From assembly GCA_020632475.1 (NCBI GenBank), contig JACKFM010000002.1:176501-240500 (forward strand): a stretch of DNA of 64,000 nt. Reading direction: 5' to 3'. This DNA is from Candidatus Omnitrophota bacterium. Lineage in GTDB: Bacteria > Omnitrophota > Omnitrophia > Omnitrophales > Aquincolibacteriaceae. Position 1 is the stretch's first letter, and the number at the start of each line of letters is the position of its first letter. Shown piece after piece: positions 16,994 to 26,084 of this stretch. A program made the translations under genes and the position numbers. The notes below the pieces were generated by a model. The model was not told where the DNA came from. It made no database searches and was given only the letters and a program-made list of their open reading frames with translations.

Positions 16994-18199
16994 ATGCCCG
17001 GTATACAGGCGAACCAACGATTTAAAATCGCAATGGTGGTAATGGGACGAATTGACAGCTTTGAACTGGTCAACGCTCTTTTGGCTCGGGGCCATGATAT
17101 TCGATTATTCACCAATTATCCAAAATGGGCCGTGAAAAGGTTCTCTGTCCCTGAAGGGTGTGTGACCAGTTTTTGGCCTCACGGAGTTGTCGAGAGAATT
17201 TTAAAAAAGATAGCAGGGTTGGGTATTAAATTTCCGGAAGCGTGGATCCACTCTCTGTTCGGGCGATGGGCCGCACGGATGTTAAAAAAGAATCAGTGGG
17301 ATCTTATTCATGTTTATAGCGGTGTGGCCGAAGAAATCCTCAACACAACGTACAGCGGTAGGGCTATTAAAGTAGTTATGAGGGCATCAACTCATATTAA
17401 AACACAATCAGATCTTTTAGAAAGCGAGAAAAAAAGAGCCGGCGAAGCCTTGATTGAAACACCCTCTACATGGATGATTAACCGTGAAATACGTGAGTAT
17501 TGTTTGGCCGACTATATAAGGGTGACAAGCAATTTTGTTTATCAGTCCTTTATCAGGCAAGGAGTGCCGGAGAAAAAACTATGGTCTATCCCTTCGGCAA
17601 TACCTTTTGATCTTTTTAAGCCGTCACAGGACGTCGTCGATGCCAGATGTCGACGGATATTATCGAATAAACCGCTGAGGATCATTTATGTAGGCACTTT
17701 GCAGTACCGAAAAGGCATTTTCGATTTGGCGAAAGTTATCGGGCAAGCTCCCGAGGGACTGTTTGAATTTTGCTGTGTCGGGCCGGTTCAGCCCGAAGCC
17801 GCTAAACTATTGAGCATGATGAAGAACAAGATTCATCATGTTACAAAACAGCCTCAGTCAGCACTGCGCAAATGGTATGCCTGGGCCGATGTTTATTTAT
17901 TCCCGACCATTGAAGACGGTTTTCCTCAAACCTTGGCGCAGGCATTCGCTAACGCATTACCCCTTATTACCACTCCGAACTCTTCAGCTCCGGATTTTAT
18001 AAAAGAAGGAGAAAACGGATGGATTCTGCCTATACGGCGCTCCGACCTTTTGTTTGAAAAATTGAGCTGGTGCCATCGCCATCGAGAAGAATTATCTTCC
18101 ATGGTGCGGTGTATGCATGAAAATCTTCTAAAATCGCGGAGTTGGAATGATGCGGCCGAAGAGTTGGAAATAAAAATTTTTGAAAGTTTAAAAAAGTAA
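16994..18199 (+). CDS. Glycosyltransferase, GT4-type
   Basis: A 401-residue GT-B glycosyltransferase with AAGGGGAT ahead of the ATG. The N-terminal domain begins IAMVVMGRIDSFELVNALLARGHDIRLFTNYP. The C-terminal domain has IIYVGTLQYRKGIFDL and PTIEDGFPQTLAQAFANALPLI, a variant of the donor-binding motif in which the first Glu lies in the EDGF segment. It follows the ABC exporter by 2 nt. Its acceptor and donor are unknown. Confidence 0.82.
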   Translation: MPGIQANQRFKIAMVVMGRIDSFELVNALLARGHDIRLFTNYPKWAVKRFSVPEGCVTSFWPHGVVERILKKIAGLGIKFPEAWIHSLFGRWAARMLKKNQWDLIHVYSGVAEEILNTTYSGRAIKVVMRASTHIKTQSDLLESEKKRAGEALIETPSTWMINREIREYCLADYIRVTSNFVYQSFIRQGVPEKKLWSIPSAIPFDLFKPSQDVVDARCRRILSNKPLRIIYVGTLQYRKGIFDLAKVIGQAPEGLFEFCCVGPVQPEAAKLLSMMKNKIHHVTKQPQSALRKWYAWADVYLFPTIEDGFPQTLAQAFANALPLITTPNSSAPDFIKEGENGWILPIRRSDLLFEKLSWCHRHREELSSMVRCMHENLLKSRSWNDAAEELEIKIFESLKK

Positions 18200-18201
18200 A
18201 A

Positions 18202-20403
18202 ATGGGAATAACGATTATTGAAACACATCCGGTGCAATACCATGCGCCGGTATACCGTTGGCTGCAGCAAGAGCTGGGGATTCCGGTTACGGTGATATAC
18301 GGCAGTGATCATAGTTTAAAGGGTTATTACGACAAAGATTTTCAAAGGTATATTACCTGGGACACCGATTTGTTGTCTGGATATACTTCCGTATTTCTTT
18401 CCGGCGCAAAAAAAGACTCGGTAGTTTGGAGTACTGTCGAAGACGCGATTGATCAATCATTTCCTGATGCAGTAATGATTGTAGGGTATTCGGAGTCTTT
18501 ATATCGCAAGGCTTTTTTTCATTGTTTGAGAGCCGGTTATCCGATCTTGTTTCGCGCCGAAACGCTTGATATCGGACGCCCCTCCAGGATAGTCAGAAAT
18601 GCAGTTCGAGAGATGCTGTTGAAGGCATGGTACAGCAGGTGCCATAAATTGCTTTATATCGGAGAGGCATCCCGGCAGCATTATGAAAGACTGAAGGTCG
18701 ACAGATCAAAATTGACTTTCTCGCCTTATTGTGTTGACAACTCAAACTTTCAGACAGACGAAAAGATCAGGATCGAGTTAAGACAACAGGTGCGTAAGGA
18801 TCTGAATATTTCTCATAAGGCCAAAGTTATTCTTTTTTCTGGAAAATTGATTCCCAGAAAAAATCCAGGAATAATTCTAGATGCAATTAGATCTTTATCT
18901 TTAAAAGAAAAAGAATCAGTAGAAGTTATTTTTTTGGGAGATGGTCCTCTTAAAAGAGAGTTGAGAAAAAAAGCGAATCAATCACCGGGTATTAGATGTC
19001 ATTTTGTAGGTTTTCAGAACCAAACGCGGTTAAGCCCATATTATCACTCGGCAGATATTATGGTTTTGCCCAGCCGTTATGAAGCGTGGGGGCTTGTGGT
19101 CAATGAAGCACTTGAACACGGTGTGCCGTGTGTTGTCTCGGATGTGATCGGTTGCAGCGGCGATCTTATAGAAATTGGTCAAACAGGGGGAATTTTTAAA
19201 GAACACAGCCCTGTGTCTTTGGCTGATAGTTTGAAAAAAGTATTGTTTTTGGCGGATCAGCCCGGAATACGAGATAAATGCCGTAAAAAAGTTGAGCGTT
19301 ATAGCGTACACCGTGCGGCTGAAGGGATTGCTCAGGCATTTAAGAAATATGAATCCCCATCTTCTGATCCTAAAAAACAAATTAAATCTGACAGCAGAGT
19401 TTTAATTATAGGATCTAGCGCCGGAACCTCTCTTGAAAAAATGTATCTGCGGGCATTTAAACAATTGGGATTTGAGCAGGTTGATCTTTTTAACACCGAT
19501 CCAAAAACATTTACAGGCTTAAACAGGCTTTTTAATCCTATTTTTAGACATGTTCAGAGTCATATAGTCTTTAATGCTCTGATCAGGTTTATCAGATTAC
19601 AAAAACAATATGACGCTGTTTTTATTTTTAAGGGAATGTTCTTAACCCCGAGGCTATTGTGTCGCTTGGAAAAGATTCTAAGGCGAACGATATGGATTAA
19701 CATTAATCCGGATGATCCGTTTAATATTCAATCGAAAGGAGCATCAAATCGGAATGTTTTAAAGTCTATTTTATTTTATGATGTCTATGGGATATGGTCC
19801 AAAAGCATCTTTAAGAAATTGAAAGAATATGGATGTCGCAAGGTGGTTTATTTACCTTTTGGCTATGACTCTGAATACCACAGACTTCCTAAAAAAGTAT
19901 GTCCGCCAAACGAAACGATTCTATTTATAGGCTCTTGGGATAAAGAAAGAGAACGCGTGCTTAATGATTTAAGCGCTTTTGATTTGAGAATATATGGATC
20001 AAATTGGGACAAGCTTCCATTATTCTCGCACTTGCGCAAAAAAGTAGTCGGTAAAGAGATTTTTGGAGAAAAACTTTGCGAAGAAGTTAACCGGGCAGCG
20101 ATCAATTTAAACTTGTTAAGGCAACAGAATCTGGGTGCCCATAATATGCGGACATTTGAAATACCAGCCATGGGCGGTTTTATGCTTTCAACGCGAACAG
20201 ATGAGCAGCTGATATATTTCCGTGAAGGATTGGAAGCAGAATACTTTTCATCTTCCGAAGAATTGGTCAGAAAGGTTAAATACTATCTTTCTCATCCCGA
20301 TGAGCGCATAAAGCTTGCTCGGGAGGCTTATGTAAGGTCTCAAGACCTGAAAGCCACATATCAGGATCGGCTGCAAGATTTATTAAAGGACTTAAACATA
20401 TGA
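18202..20403 (+). CDS. Two-domain glycosyltransferase: GT4 fused to a CgeB-like domain
   Basis: At 733 residues it is about twice the usual length. Residues 1-390 form a GT4 enzyme (IETHPVQYHAPVYRWLQ at the start, LFSGKLIPRKNPGIIL, PSRYEAWGLVVNEALEHGVPCVVS). Residues 395-733 start again with a Rossmann-like VLIIGSSAGTSLEKMYLRAF and end with a CgeB/Glyco_trans_1_2-like region (FIGSWDKERERVL, NLLRQQNLGAHNMRTFEIPAMGGFMLS). The fusion suggests two consecutive sugar additions by one polypeptide. The join contains no frameshift. Confidence 0.82.
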   Translation: MGITIIETHPVQYHAPVYRWLQQELGIPVTVIYGSDHSLKGYYDKDFQRYITWDTDLLSGYTSVFLSGAKKDSVVWSTVEDAIDQSFPDAVMIVGYSESLYRKAFFHCLRAGYPILFRAETLDIGRPSRIVRNAVREMLLKAWYSRCHKLLYIGEASRQHYERLKVDRSKLTFSPYCVDNSNFQTDEKIRIELRQQVRKDLNISHKAKVILFSGKLIPRKNPGIILDAIRSLSLKEKESVEVIFLGDGPLKRELRKKANQSPGIRCHFVGFQNQTRLSPYYHSADIMVLPSRYEAWGLVVNEALEHGVPCVVSDVIGCSGDLIEIGQTGGIFKEHSPVSLADSLKKVLFLADQPGIRDKCRKKVERYSVHRAAEGIAQAFKKYESPSSDPKKQIKSDSRVLIIGSSAGTSLEKMYLRAFKQLGFEQVDLFNTDPKTFTGLNRLFNPIFRHVQSHIVFNALIRFIRLQKQYDAVFIFKGMFLTPRLLCRLEKILRRTIWININPDDPFNIQSKGASNRNVLKSILFYDVYGIWSKSIFKKLKEYGCRKVVYLPFGYDSEYHRLPKKVCPPNETILFIGSWDKERERVLNDLSAFDLRIYGSNWDKLPLFSHLRKKVVGKEIFGEKLCEEVNRAAINLNLLRQQNLGAHNMRTFEIPAMGGFMLSTRTDEQLIYFREGLEAEYFSSSEELVRKVKYYLSHPDERIKLAREAYVRSQDLKATYQDRLQDLLKDLNI

Positions 20404-21905
20404 AACGATTTAAATCTATTTTTGTTTTCGTCGGCTATGCGGCATTTATTACAGTGTTGCATTATTATCTGTTAAAAACGGATCTCAGGACAGGCTGGAA
20501 GTTGATTATAGAAGGAGCAACGGCATGTATTTTTTTTATTTTGTTAGGAGTTTCCGATTATATTGGCAAGCAAAACCTTAATGTTACAAATCTGTTTGCC
20601 CTTGGAGCTTTGTTGCGAGTGGGAATCGGAGGTGTCTATGCGGGCGTTTTGATTGAAGCAGATTTCCCCTGGTTGCTTGATGTCCGGGGATATGTTCCTG
20701 TAGACACAGCTGCCGAGGGATTATTTTTAATGCATATAGGATCTATTCTATTTTTGATGGGTGTCAGTTTCTATAAATATGCGGAGTTGAAGAAAAGGCC
20801 ACAGCAAAGCAATACAGAAGAAACACCCCGTTTCCCCAGAACGTGGTTTATCTGGATGCTAGTTTTTAGTGGATGGATGGTTCGGGTTTTTGGCATACGC
20901 TTTGGCGTTGTCGGACAGGTTTTAATGTTGTTGCCCTCAGCGGGTACATTTCTTTTTGCTACAGCGGCTATTTCGGGAAGCAAAAAGAAGGTGCAGCATT
21001 GGGCATGTGCCTTTTTTATTGTTATATGGGAACTTTGGTTTGCCCGGCATTCGGTTATGAGGGAGGCTTATGCGTTTGTTTTCCTTCCCATACTATTAGC
21101 ACTGACATTAAAATTCGGATTTGGAAAAAAAATTCATATAGCCAAGACGTCAAAATCAATGATTGCTCGATCTCCCAAAAGTAAAATTAAATTAATGGGC
21201 ACCAGCTTGATCGGAGTTTTGTTGGGGGTTTTCATTATGATTGTAGTTTTTCCGGCAGCGTCACTAGTTAAAGAGAATAGATTTGACAGGATCGATGAAG
21301 CTTTGATTTATGTGTTACAGAATATTAAAGAGAACACGAGTGACATTAATCATTTCCCCAACCATGGTATTTATGCCTTCGGACTGCGAATGGCAAATAT
21401 TGTAAGTTCGTCTGCTGTGATTATTCGTTTAGTTAATGAAGAGATGCAACCCACATATGATCCAATCCAGAACATCATGGCTGGTTTTGTTCCAAGAATT
21501 TTATGGAAAAATAAACCGGTCATTTCCAGAGGTGGAGAATTTGCCGAATTTCTTAATCCGGATGTCTGGGATGACACATCTTTTGCGCTCACATCGCCAG
21601 GCGAGCTTTATTGGTCTTATGGCTGGTTAGGCATGGCGCTGGGAATGTTGGCGATGGGGTTTATTGTGAACATGTTTTGGAAGACATCGCTGAAAAAAAT
21701 ATTTCATAACGTTTTTAATATTATCATGATTATTGTCATTGCACAGGAGTCGATCCGCTGGTTTGAGGGGTCGGCAAGCGCGGTGGTAAGTTTGCTGTTT
21801 GCCGTTAGAATAGTTGTTTTTATTCTCACGAAACCTTTACAAGGACTATTTACACGAAGAAAGCTTTCTTATAGGAAATTTAGATATGTGGCGAGAGGCG
21901 GGTGA
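20400..21905 (+). CDS. Polytopic membrane protein, probable O-antigen polymerase (Wzy-like)
   Basis: A 501-residue inner-membrane protein with roughly ten or more hydrophobic segments and a loop around residues 290-400. The C-terminal stretch ALTSPGELYWSYGWLGMALGMLAMGFI, together with the preceding FVPRILWKNKP, resembles Wzy/EpsK-type polysaccharide polymerases. Sequence conservation in Wzy is very low, so the call rests on topology, this motif-like segment and position between glycosyltransferase genes. It overlaps the upstream gene by 4 nt. An alternative role is a WaaL-like ligase. Confidence 0.65.
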   Translation: MKRFKSIFVFVGYAAFITVLHYYLLKTDLRTGWKLIIEGATACIFFILLGVSDYIGKQNLNVTNLFALGALLRVGIGGVYAGVLIEADFPWLLDVRGYVPVDTAAEGLFLMHIGSILFLMGVSFYKYAELKKRPQQSNTEETPRFPRTWFIWMLVFSGWMVRVFGIRFGVVGQVLMLLPSAGTFLFATAAISGSKKKVQHWACAFFIVIWELWFARHSVMREAYAFVFLPILLALTLKFGFGKKIHIAKTSKSMIARSPKSKIKLMGTSLIGVLLGVFIMIVVFPAASLVKENRFDRIDEALIYVLQNIKENTSDINHFPNHGIYAFGLRMANIVSSSAVIIRLVNEEMQPTYDPIQNIMAGFVPRILWKNKPVISRGGEFAEFLNPDVWDDTSFALTSPGELYWSYGWLGMALGMLAMGFIVNMFWKTSLKKIFHNVFNIIMIIVIAQESIRWFEGSASAVVSLLFAVRIVVFILTKPLQGLFTRRKLSYRKFRYVARGG

Positions 21906-21910
21906 TGATT

Positions 21911-22960
21911 ATGAAAAAAGATATTAAAGTGGTTGTGGTAGGCACAGGGTTAATTGCCCAAAAAAGGCATATACCAGCATGGCTAAAAGCCGGAGGACAA
22001 AATTGTTTGCAAGCCATATGCGACATTGATTTTGAAAATGTCCAAAAAGTGGCAGCTAAATTTAAAATTCCTAATGCGTATCATGATTTTAAAAAGATGT
22101 TATTAGAAATAAGACCTGATATTGTTGATATTTGTACGCCGCCAGCGACACATGCTCAATTGACGATACAAGCTTTGCAGGATAAGAGTAATGTACTGGT
22201 TGAAAAACCAATGGCTTTAAAAGAGGAAGAATGCAACGCCATGATCGCGGCCGCGCAAGCGTCAAACAGACAGCTCTGTATTGTTCATTCCGATTTGTTT
22301 TATCCTGCGTTTTTAAAAGCCGTATCGTTATTTCAAAAAGGTGTTATAGGTAAATTTAGAGGGATGAACATTTTTTTGTCAACTCCTACGGATTATATTA
22401 CGTCTAAAAAGGATCATTGGGCGCACAAATTGCCGGGCGGTGTTCTTGGAGAGACGGGACCACATCCCGTTTATATGACCCTGGCATTTATTCCTAAAAT
22501 TAACGAGGCGGATATACGCACCGAAAAAGTTATGAAGGAATATCCATGGTCTCCGTTCGAAGATTATCGCATTCATCTGGTGGGCAATGAAGGTGTAAGC
22601 AGTATTCATTTGATTTATACGACCAATCATTGGGCGGCGGAAGTGGATATATACGGTAGCGAAGGAATGCTGAAGGTGGATCTGGAGTCACAAGCTGTAA
22701 TTGTCTATCGTCGTCCAAAACTAAAAGCATCAACACTTGCAGTTAACAGCATTAGCCAATCCTGTCAGATGCTTAAGAGTTCTTTTTTAGTGGGATTAGA
22801 CTACTTAACGGGCCGGCATCAAAGCGCTCACGAACGGCTAATCCGCGCATTTTATACAAGTATAAATGAAGGCGGGCAAGCTCCGGTTTCGGCGAATCAG
22901 GGGCTTGAAGCGATTCGAGTAATGAATCTTTTGACGGAACAAATACGAGTAAAAGGATAA
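21911..22960 (+). CDS. Gfo/Idh/MocA-family sugar oxidoreductase
   Basis: About 349 residues. GTG 21902, ATG 21905 and ATG 21911 are all possible; I prefer 21911, about 9 nt after a GAGGCGGG ribosome site. The N-terminal NAD(P) fold shows VVVVGTGLIAQKRHIPAW, DICTPPATHAQ and the catalytic-lysine motif VEKPMALKE. The C-terminal domain has the usual HWAHKLPGGVLGETGPHPVYM segment. It probably oxidises or reduces a nucleotide-sugar, such as a UDP-hexuronate or ketosugar precursor. Substrate unknown. Confidence 0.85.
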   Translation: MKKDIKVVVVGTGLIAQKRHIPAWLKAGGQNCLQAICDIDFENVQKVAAKFKIPNAYHDFKKMLLEIRPDIVDICTPPATHAQLTIQALQDKSNVLVEKPMALKEEECNAMIAAAQASNRQLCIVHSDLFYPAFLKAVSLFQKGVIGKFRGMNIFLSTPTDYITSKKDHWAHKLPGGVLGETGPHPVYMTLAFIPKINEADIRTEKVMKEYPWSPFEDYRIHLVGNEGVSSIHLIYTTNHWAAEVDIYGSEGMLKVDLESQAVIVYRRPKLKASTLAVNSISQSCQMLKSSFLVGLDYLTGRHQSAHERLIRAFYTSINEGGQAPVSANQGLEAIRVMNLLTEQIRVKG

Positions 22961-22968
22961 ATAGAACC

Positions 22969-24906
22969 ATGTGCGGTATATGCGGCGTTATAGACGCAGT
23001 CTCCAATTTGGATGAGATTGAAAAAAACTTGTCGCGTATGTTACAAAGCCTAGGGCATCGCGGCCCTGATGCCCAGGGAAAAAAAATCATTAACCTTCAG
23101 GGTTGCAGAAAAAACGTAGGTTTGGGGCATGCCCGCTTGGCTGTTCTTGATTTAAGCGAGGCGGCTAATCAACCCATGGTAAGCCAGGACGGAAACGTAT
23201 GGATTTCTTTTAATGGAGAAATATATAATTTTAAAGAACTAAAAAGAAATTTACAACGGAAGGGTTACCGCTTTCGCTCTAATAGTGATACAGAAGTTAT
23301 TGTGAATCTATATCAGGAAGTGGGGAAAGATATTTTTCAATTATTAGACGGTATTTTTGGCCTGGCAATTTTAGATTTAAAGAATCAAGAATTGATTTTG
23401 GCAAGAGATCCCTTAGGCGTTAAGCCCCTTTATTATTGCAGGTTAGCAGACAGGTTTATTTTTGCATCTGAAATTAAAGGCATTCTTGCTGAGGGCAGAT
23501 ATCGGTCTGAAGTTAATTGGCAGGCAGCCTACGATTATTTCACCTATCTTTATGTTCCATCTCCCGAAACCTTTTTCAAAAATATTTTTCAGCTCCCTCC
23601 GGCGCACACGCTTACCTTAAATTTAAAAAATGACGAAATGAGCCTTAAAAAATATTGGCAGATAAGGCGGTTGGAGAATATAGAAAAGGCCTCTTATGAA
23701 GAGTTGAAAGGGTTATGCCGGCAATCATTAAGAAAAAGTGTCAAAGAGCAACTGCAAAGTGATGTTCCAATAGGTGTTTTTTTGAGTGGAGGAACGGACT
23801 CGACGATTATTACCGGCTTGGCAAAAGAGGACCAGGATATCAAAACATTTACGGCAGTATTTCAAGGCAAGGAATATGAAACATACAATGAACGGGCTCG
23901 TGCACAGACAACAAGTGATTTTTTAAGGACCGAGCATTATGAATTAGAAATTGAATCTCCAGATCCCATGGAGATGCTCCAATTAATTGATTATTTTGAT
24001 CAGCCCTTTGGGAATCCGACATTTTATTTAATGTTTCTTATTTCGAAAAAAGCACGTCAGCATATTACCGTTGCTTTGTCTGGGGCCGGAGGAGATGAGC
24101 TTTATGCGGGATATCCTCGCTACAGAGTTATGTCAAATGCGGGATTGCTCGGCAAGATTCCTTCGGAGGTTTTTAAGTTATCGTTGGCCGCGTGTTCTAT
24201 TTTTAGGGACCGCTATACAAATATGACTTTGCGCAGAATCAGAAAATTTTTAGATGGAGCCCAGGAGAAGAACGAACCGGATAGATTTTTAAAGTGGGTC
24301 TATTTTTTGGATGACCGTAAAAAGAAATCTTTATTTTTAGATAGAAGCATCACTGAGCTTTACGGTGATATGCTTCCGTCATCTAGAATCATTTCGTATT
24401 TTTTGGAACGAAGTTTTTTAGCCGACCGCCGTAACAAATGGTTGCAGCTTGATGTACAGACATTTCTTGTTGAAAACATTCTTGAATATACGGATAAAAT
24501 GAGTATGGCGCATGGTCTGGAGGTACGTGTGCCTTTATTGAATCCGGCTTTTGTAGAGCTGAGTCTTAATATCCCCTATGCCTTAAAGGCCAAGGGCGGG
24601 GATTCCAAAATATTGTTAAAAGATGCTTTCTCCGATTTTTTTTCCCCGACAACGGAAAACATTCCGAAGCGGGGATTTAACGTTCCTTTGGGGCAATGGA
24701 TGACAAATTGTTTGGACCAGTATTTTGATATGAACGATAGCACAAACATGAATGGGACTCCCGGTGAAACTTGGAAAAAAAATATACTTAATGTTGAATT
24801 CATCAAGACATTGCGGAATCAACATAAACGGGGGTATCGTGATAATAGTTATGAACTTTTTGCCATTATGATGTTTGATGTCTGGTGGCGAAAATATATG
24901 GTTTAA
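22969..24906 (+). CDS. Second asparagine synthase-type amidotransferase
   Basis: A 645-residue AsnB-family enzyme starting MCGICGV, with the nucleophilic Cys at position 2. HRGPDAQGK and FNGEIYNFKELK mark the glutaminase domain. The PP-loop LSGGTDSTI (about 272-280) and LSGAGGDELYAGYPRY mark the synthetase domain. It differs widely from the paralogue at 12272 (SGGTDS versus SSGIDS), so the two probably amidate different glycan carboxylates. A conventional biosynthetic asparagine synthetase role is the main alternative. Confidence 0.87.
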   Translation: MCGICGVIDAVSNLDEIEKNLSRMLQSLGHRGPDAQGKKIINLQGCRKNVGLGHARLAVLDLSEAANQPMVSQDGNVWISFNGEIYNFKELKRNLQRKGYRFRSNSDTEVIVNLYQEVGKDIFQLLDGIFGLAILDLKNQELILARDPLGVKPLYYCRLADRFIFASEIKGILAEGRYRSEVNWQAAYDYFTYLYVPSPETFFKNIFQLPPAHTLTLNLKNDEMSLKKYWQIRRLENIEKASYEELKGLCRQSLRKSVKEQLQSDVPIGVFLSGGTDSTIITGLAKEDQDIKTFTAVFQGKEYETYNERARAQTTSDFLRTEHYELEIESPDPMEMLQLIDYFDQPFGNPTFYLMFLISKKARQHITVALSGAGGDELYAGYPRYRVMSNAGLLGKIPSEVFKLSLAACSIFRDRYTNMTLRRIRKFLDGAQEKNEPDRFLKWVYFLDDRKKKSLFLDRSITELYGDMLPSSRIISYFLERSFLADRRNKWLQLDVQTFLVENILEYTDKMSMAHGLEVRVPLLNPAFVELSLNIPYALKAKGGDSKILLKDAFSDFFSPTTENIPKRGFNVPLGQWMTNCLDQYFDMNDSTNMNGTPGETWKKNILNVEFIKTLRNQHKRGYRDNSYELFAIMMFDVWWRKYMV

Positions 24907-24935
24907 AGTTACGCCCGGTATATTTTGGTTTGAGA

Positions 24936-26084
24936 ATGAAAATACTTAACGTTTTTCAAACATACGCATATTTTAATAAGGGGAACACGGCCTCCAAAAT
25001 AAAAACCATTTCAAATTGGTTGCAAAGACGTGGTGTGCAAGCTGATATTCTGGCCGTTAATTATCAGAAATGGATGGGCGCCTCCGTTGCTGTAGAGGAG
25101 GGCATTCGAACATTCTATTTGAGTCGTTTCCTGCAATTGGGCAACATAACATTGAGTATAGGAGTATGGGTGTTTTGTCTGAAAGAATTGCGCAAATACA
25201 GCTTAGTCCATCTATATGGATTTTATGACCTTTTAATTCCTGCGGTTGCTTTTTTCTCCAGGATGTACAAGGTACCGTATATTGTGGAACCCATGGGGAT
25301 GTTTAGGCCCGTTGCTAAGGGGGTGTTTAAAAAAAGATTTTATCATTTTGTTTTTACAGATTTTATAGTGAAACACGCCGGATATTTTATTGTCTCATCC
25401 GAACTGGAAAAAACGGATTTGGAGGTAATGGGTGTGCCGAGCCACAAAATAGTCCTTCGCAGGAATGGATTAGACCCCGATGAGTTTAAAGATTTTCCGG
25501 CCATAGGGACCTTTCGGAAATCATTGTCTATTCCTAAAGATTGCCCGATGATTTTGTATTTCGGACGAGTGGTTTCTAAAAAAGGGGTGGATTTATTAAT
25601 AGAAGCTTTTTATGAAATTTCAAACCGGGCGGTTCTTGTCATTGCCGGCCCTGACAATGAAAACCCAGGATATTTTAAAAGTCTTAAAAATTTAGTCCTA
25701 AAGGCCAATCTACAAGAACGGATTTTTTTTGTCGGCCCTAAATTCGGTTCTGAGAAAATGGAGTTATATGTTGATGCTGATATTTTTGCCCTGCCTTCCC
25801 GGCATGAAAACTTTGGTAATGTTGCAGTCGAGGCCGTGGCCTGTCATCGTCCCGTTCTCATTACTAATCGCTGCGGCGTCGCCCCCTTAATTAAACCGGC
25901 AGCTGTCATCGTGGATTGTGATGTTGAGTCGATTAAGATGGGGTTGATCAAGTTACTAGATGTTGAATACCGAAAATCTCTACAAGAGAAATGTGGGGAA
26001 GTCATTAAAGGGCTTACTTGGGATGAGCCCATTGACCAGATGCTGAGGCTTTATAAAGAACTCACGGAGCATAAGTCCGTATGA
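24936..26084 (+). CDS. Glycosyltransferase, GT4-type
   Basis: A 382-residue GT-B enzyme. The ATG at 24936 gives a natural N-terminus (MKILNVFQTYAYFNKGNTASK); a longer frame overlaps the previous gene. The C-terminal domain contains ILYFGRVVSKKGVDLLIEAF and PSRHENFGNVAVEAVACHRPVLIT, the GT4 donor motif. It overlaps the carbamoyltransferase gene by 4 nt, suggesting that the transferred sugar may be the one that is carbamoylated. Confidence 0.84.
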   Translation: MKILNVFQTYAYFNKGNTASKIKTISNWLQRRGVQADILAVNYQKWMGASVAVEEGIRTFYLSRFLQLGNITLSIGVWVFCLKELRKYSLVHLYGFYDLLIPAVAFFSRMYKVPYIVEPMGMFRPVAKGVFKKRFYHFVFTDFIVKHAGYFIVSSELEKTDLEVMGVPSHKIVLRRNGLDPDEFKDFPAIGTFRKSLSIPKDCPMILYFGRVVSKKGVDLLIEAFYEISNRAVLVIAGPDNENPGYFKSLKNLVLKANLQERIFFVGPKFGSEKMELYVDADIFALPSRHENFGNVAVEAVACHRPVLITNRCGVAPLIKPAAVIVDCDVESIKMGLIKLLDVEYRKSLQEKCGEVIKGLTWDEPIDQMLRLYKELTEHKSV

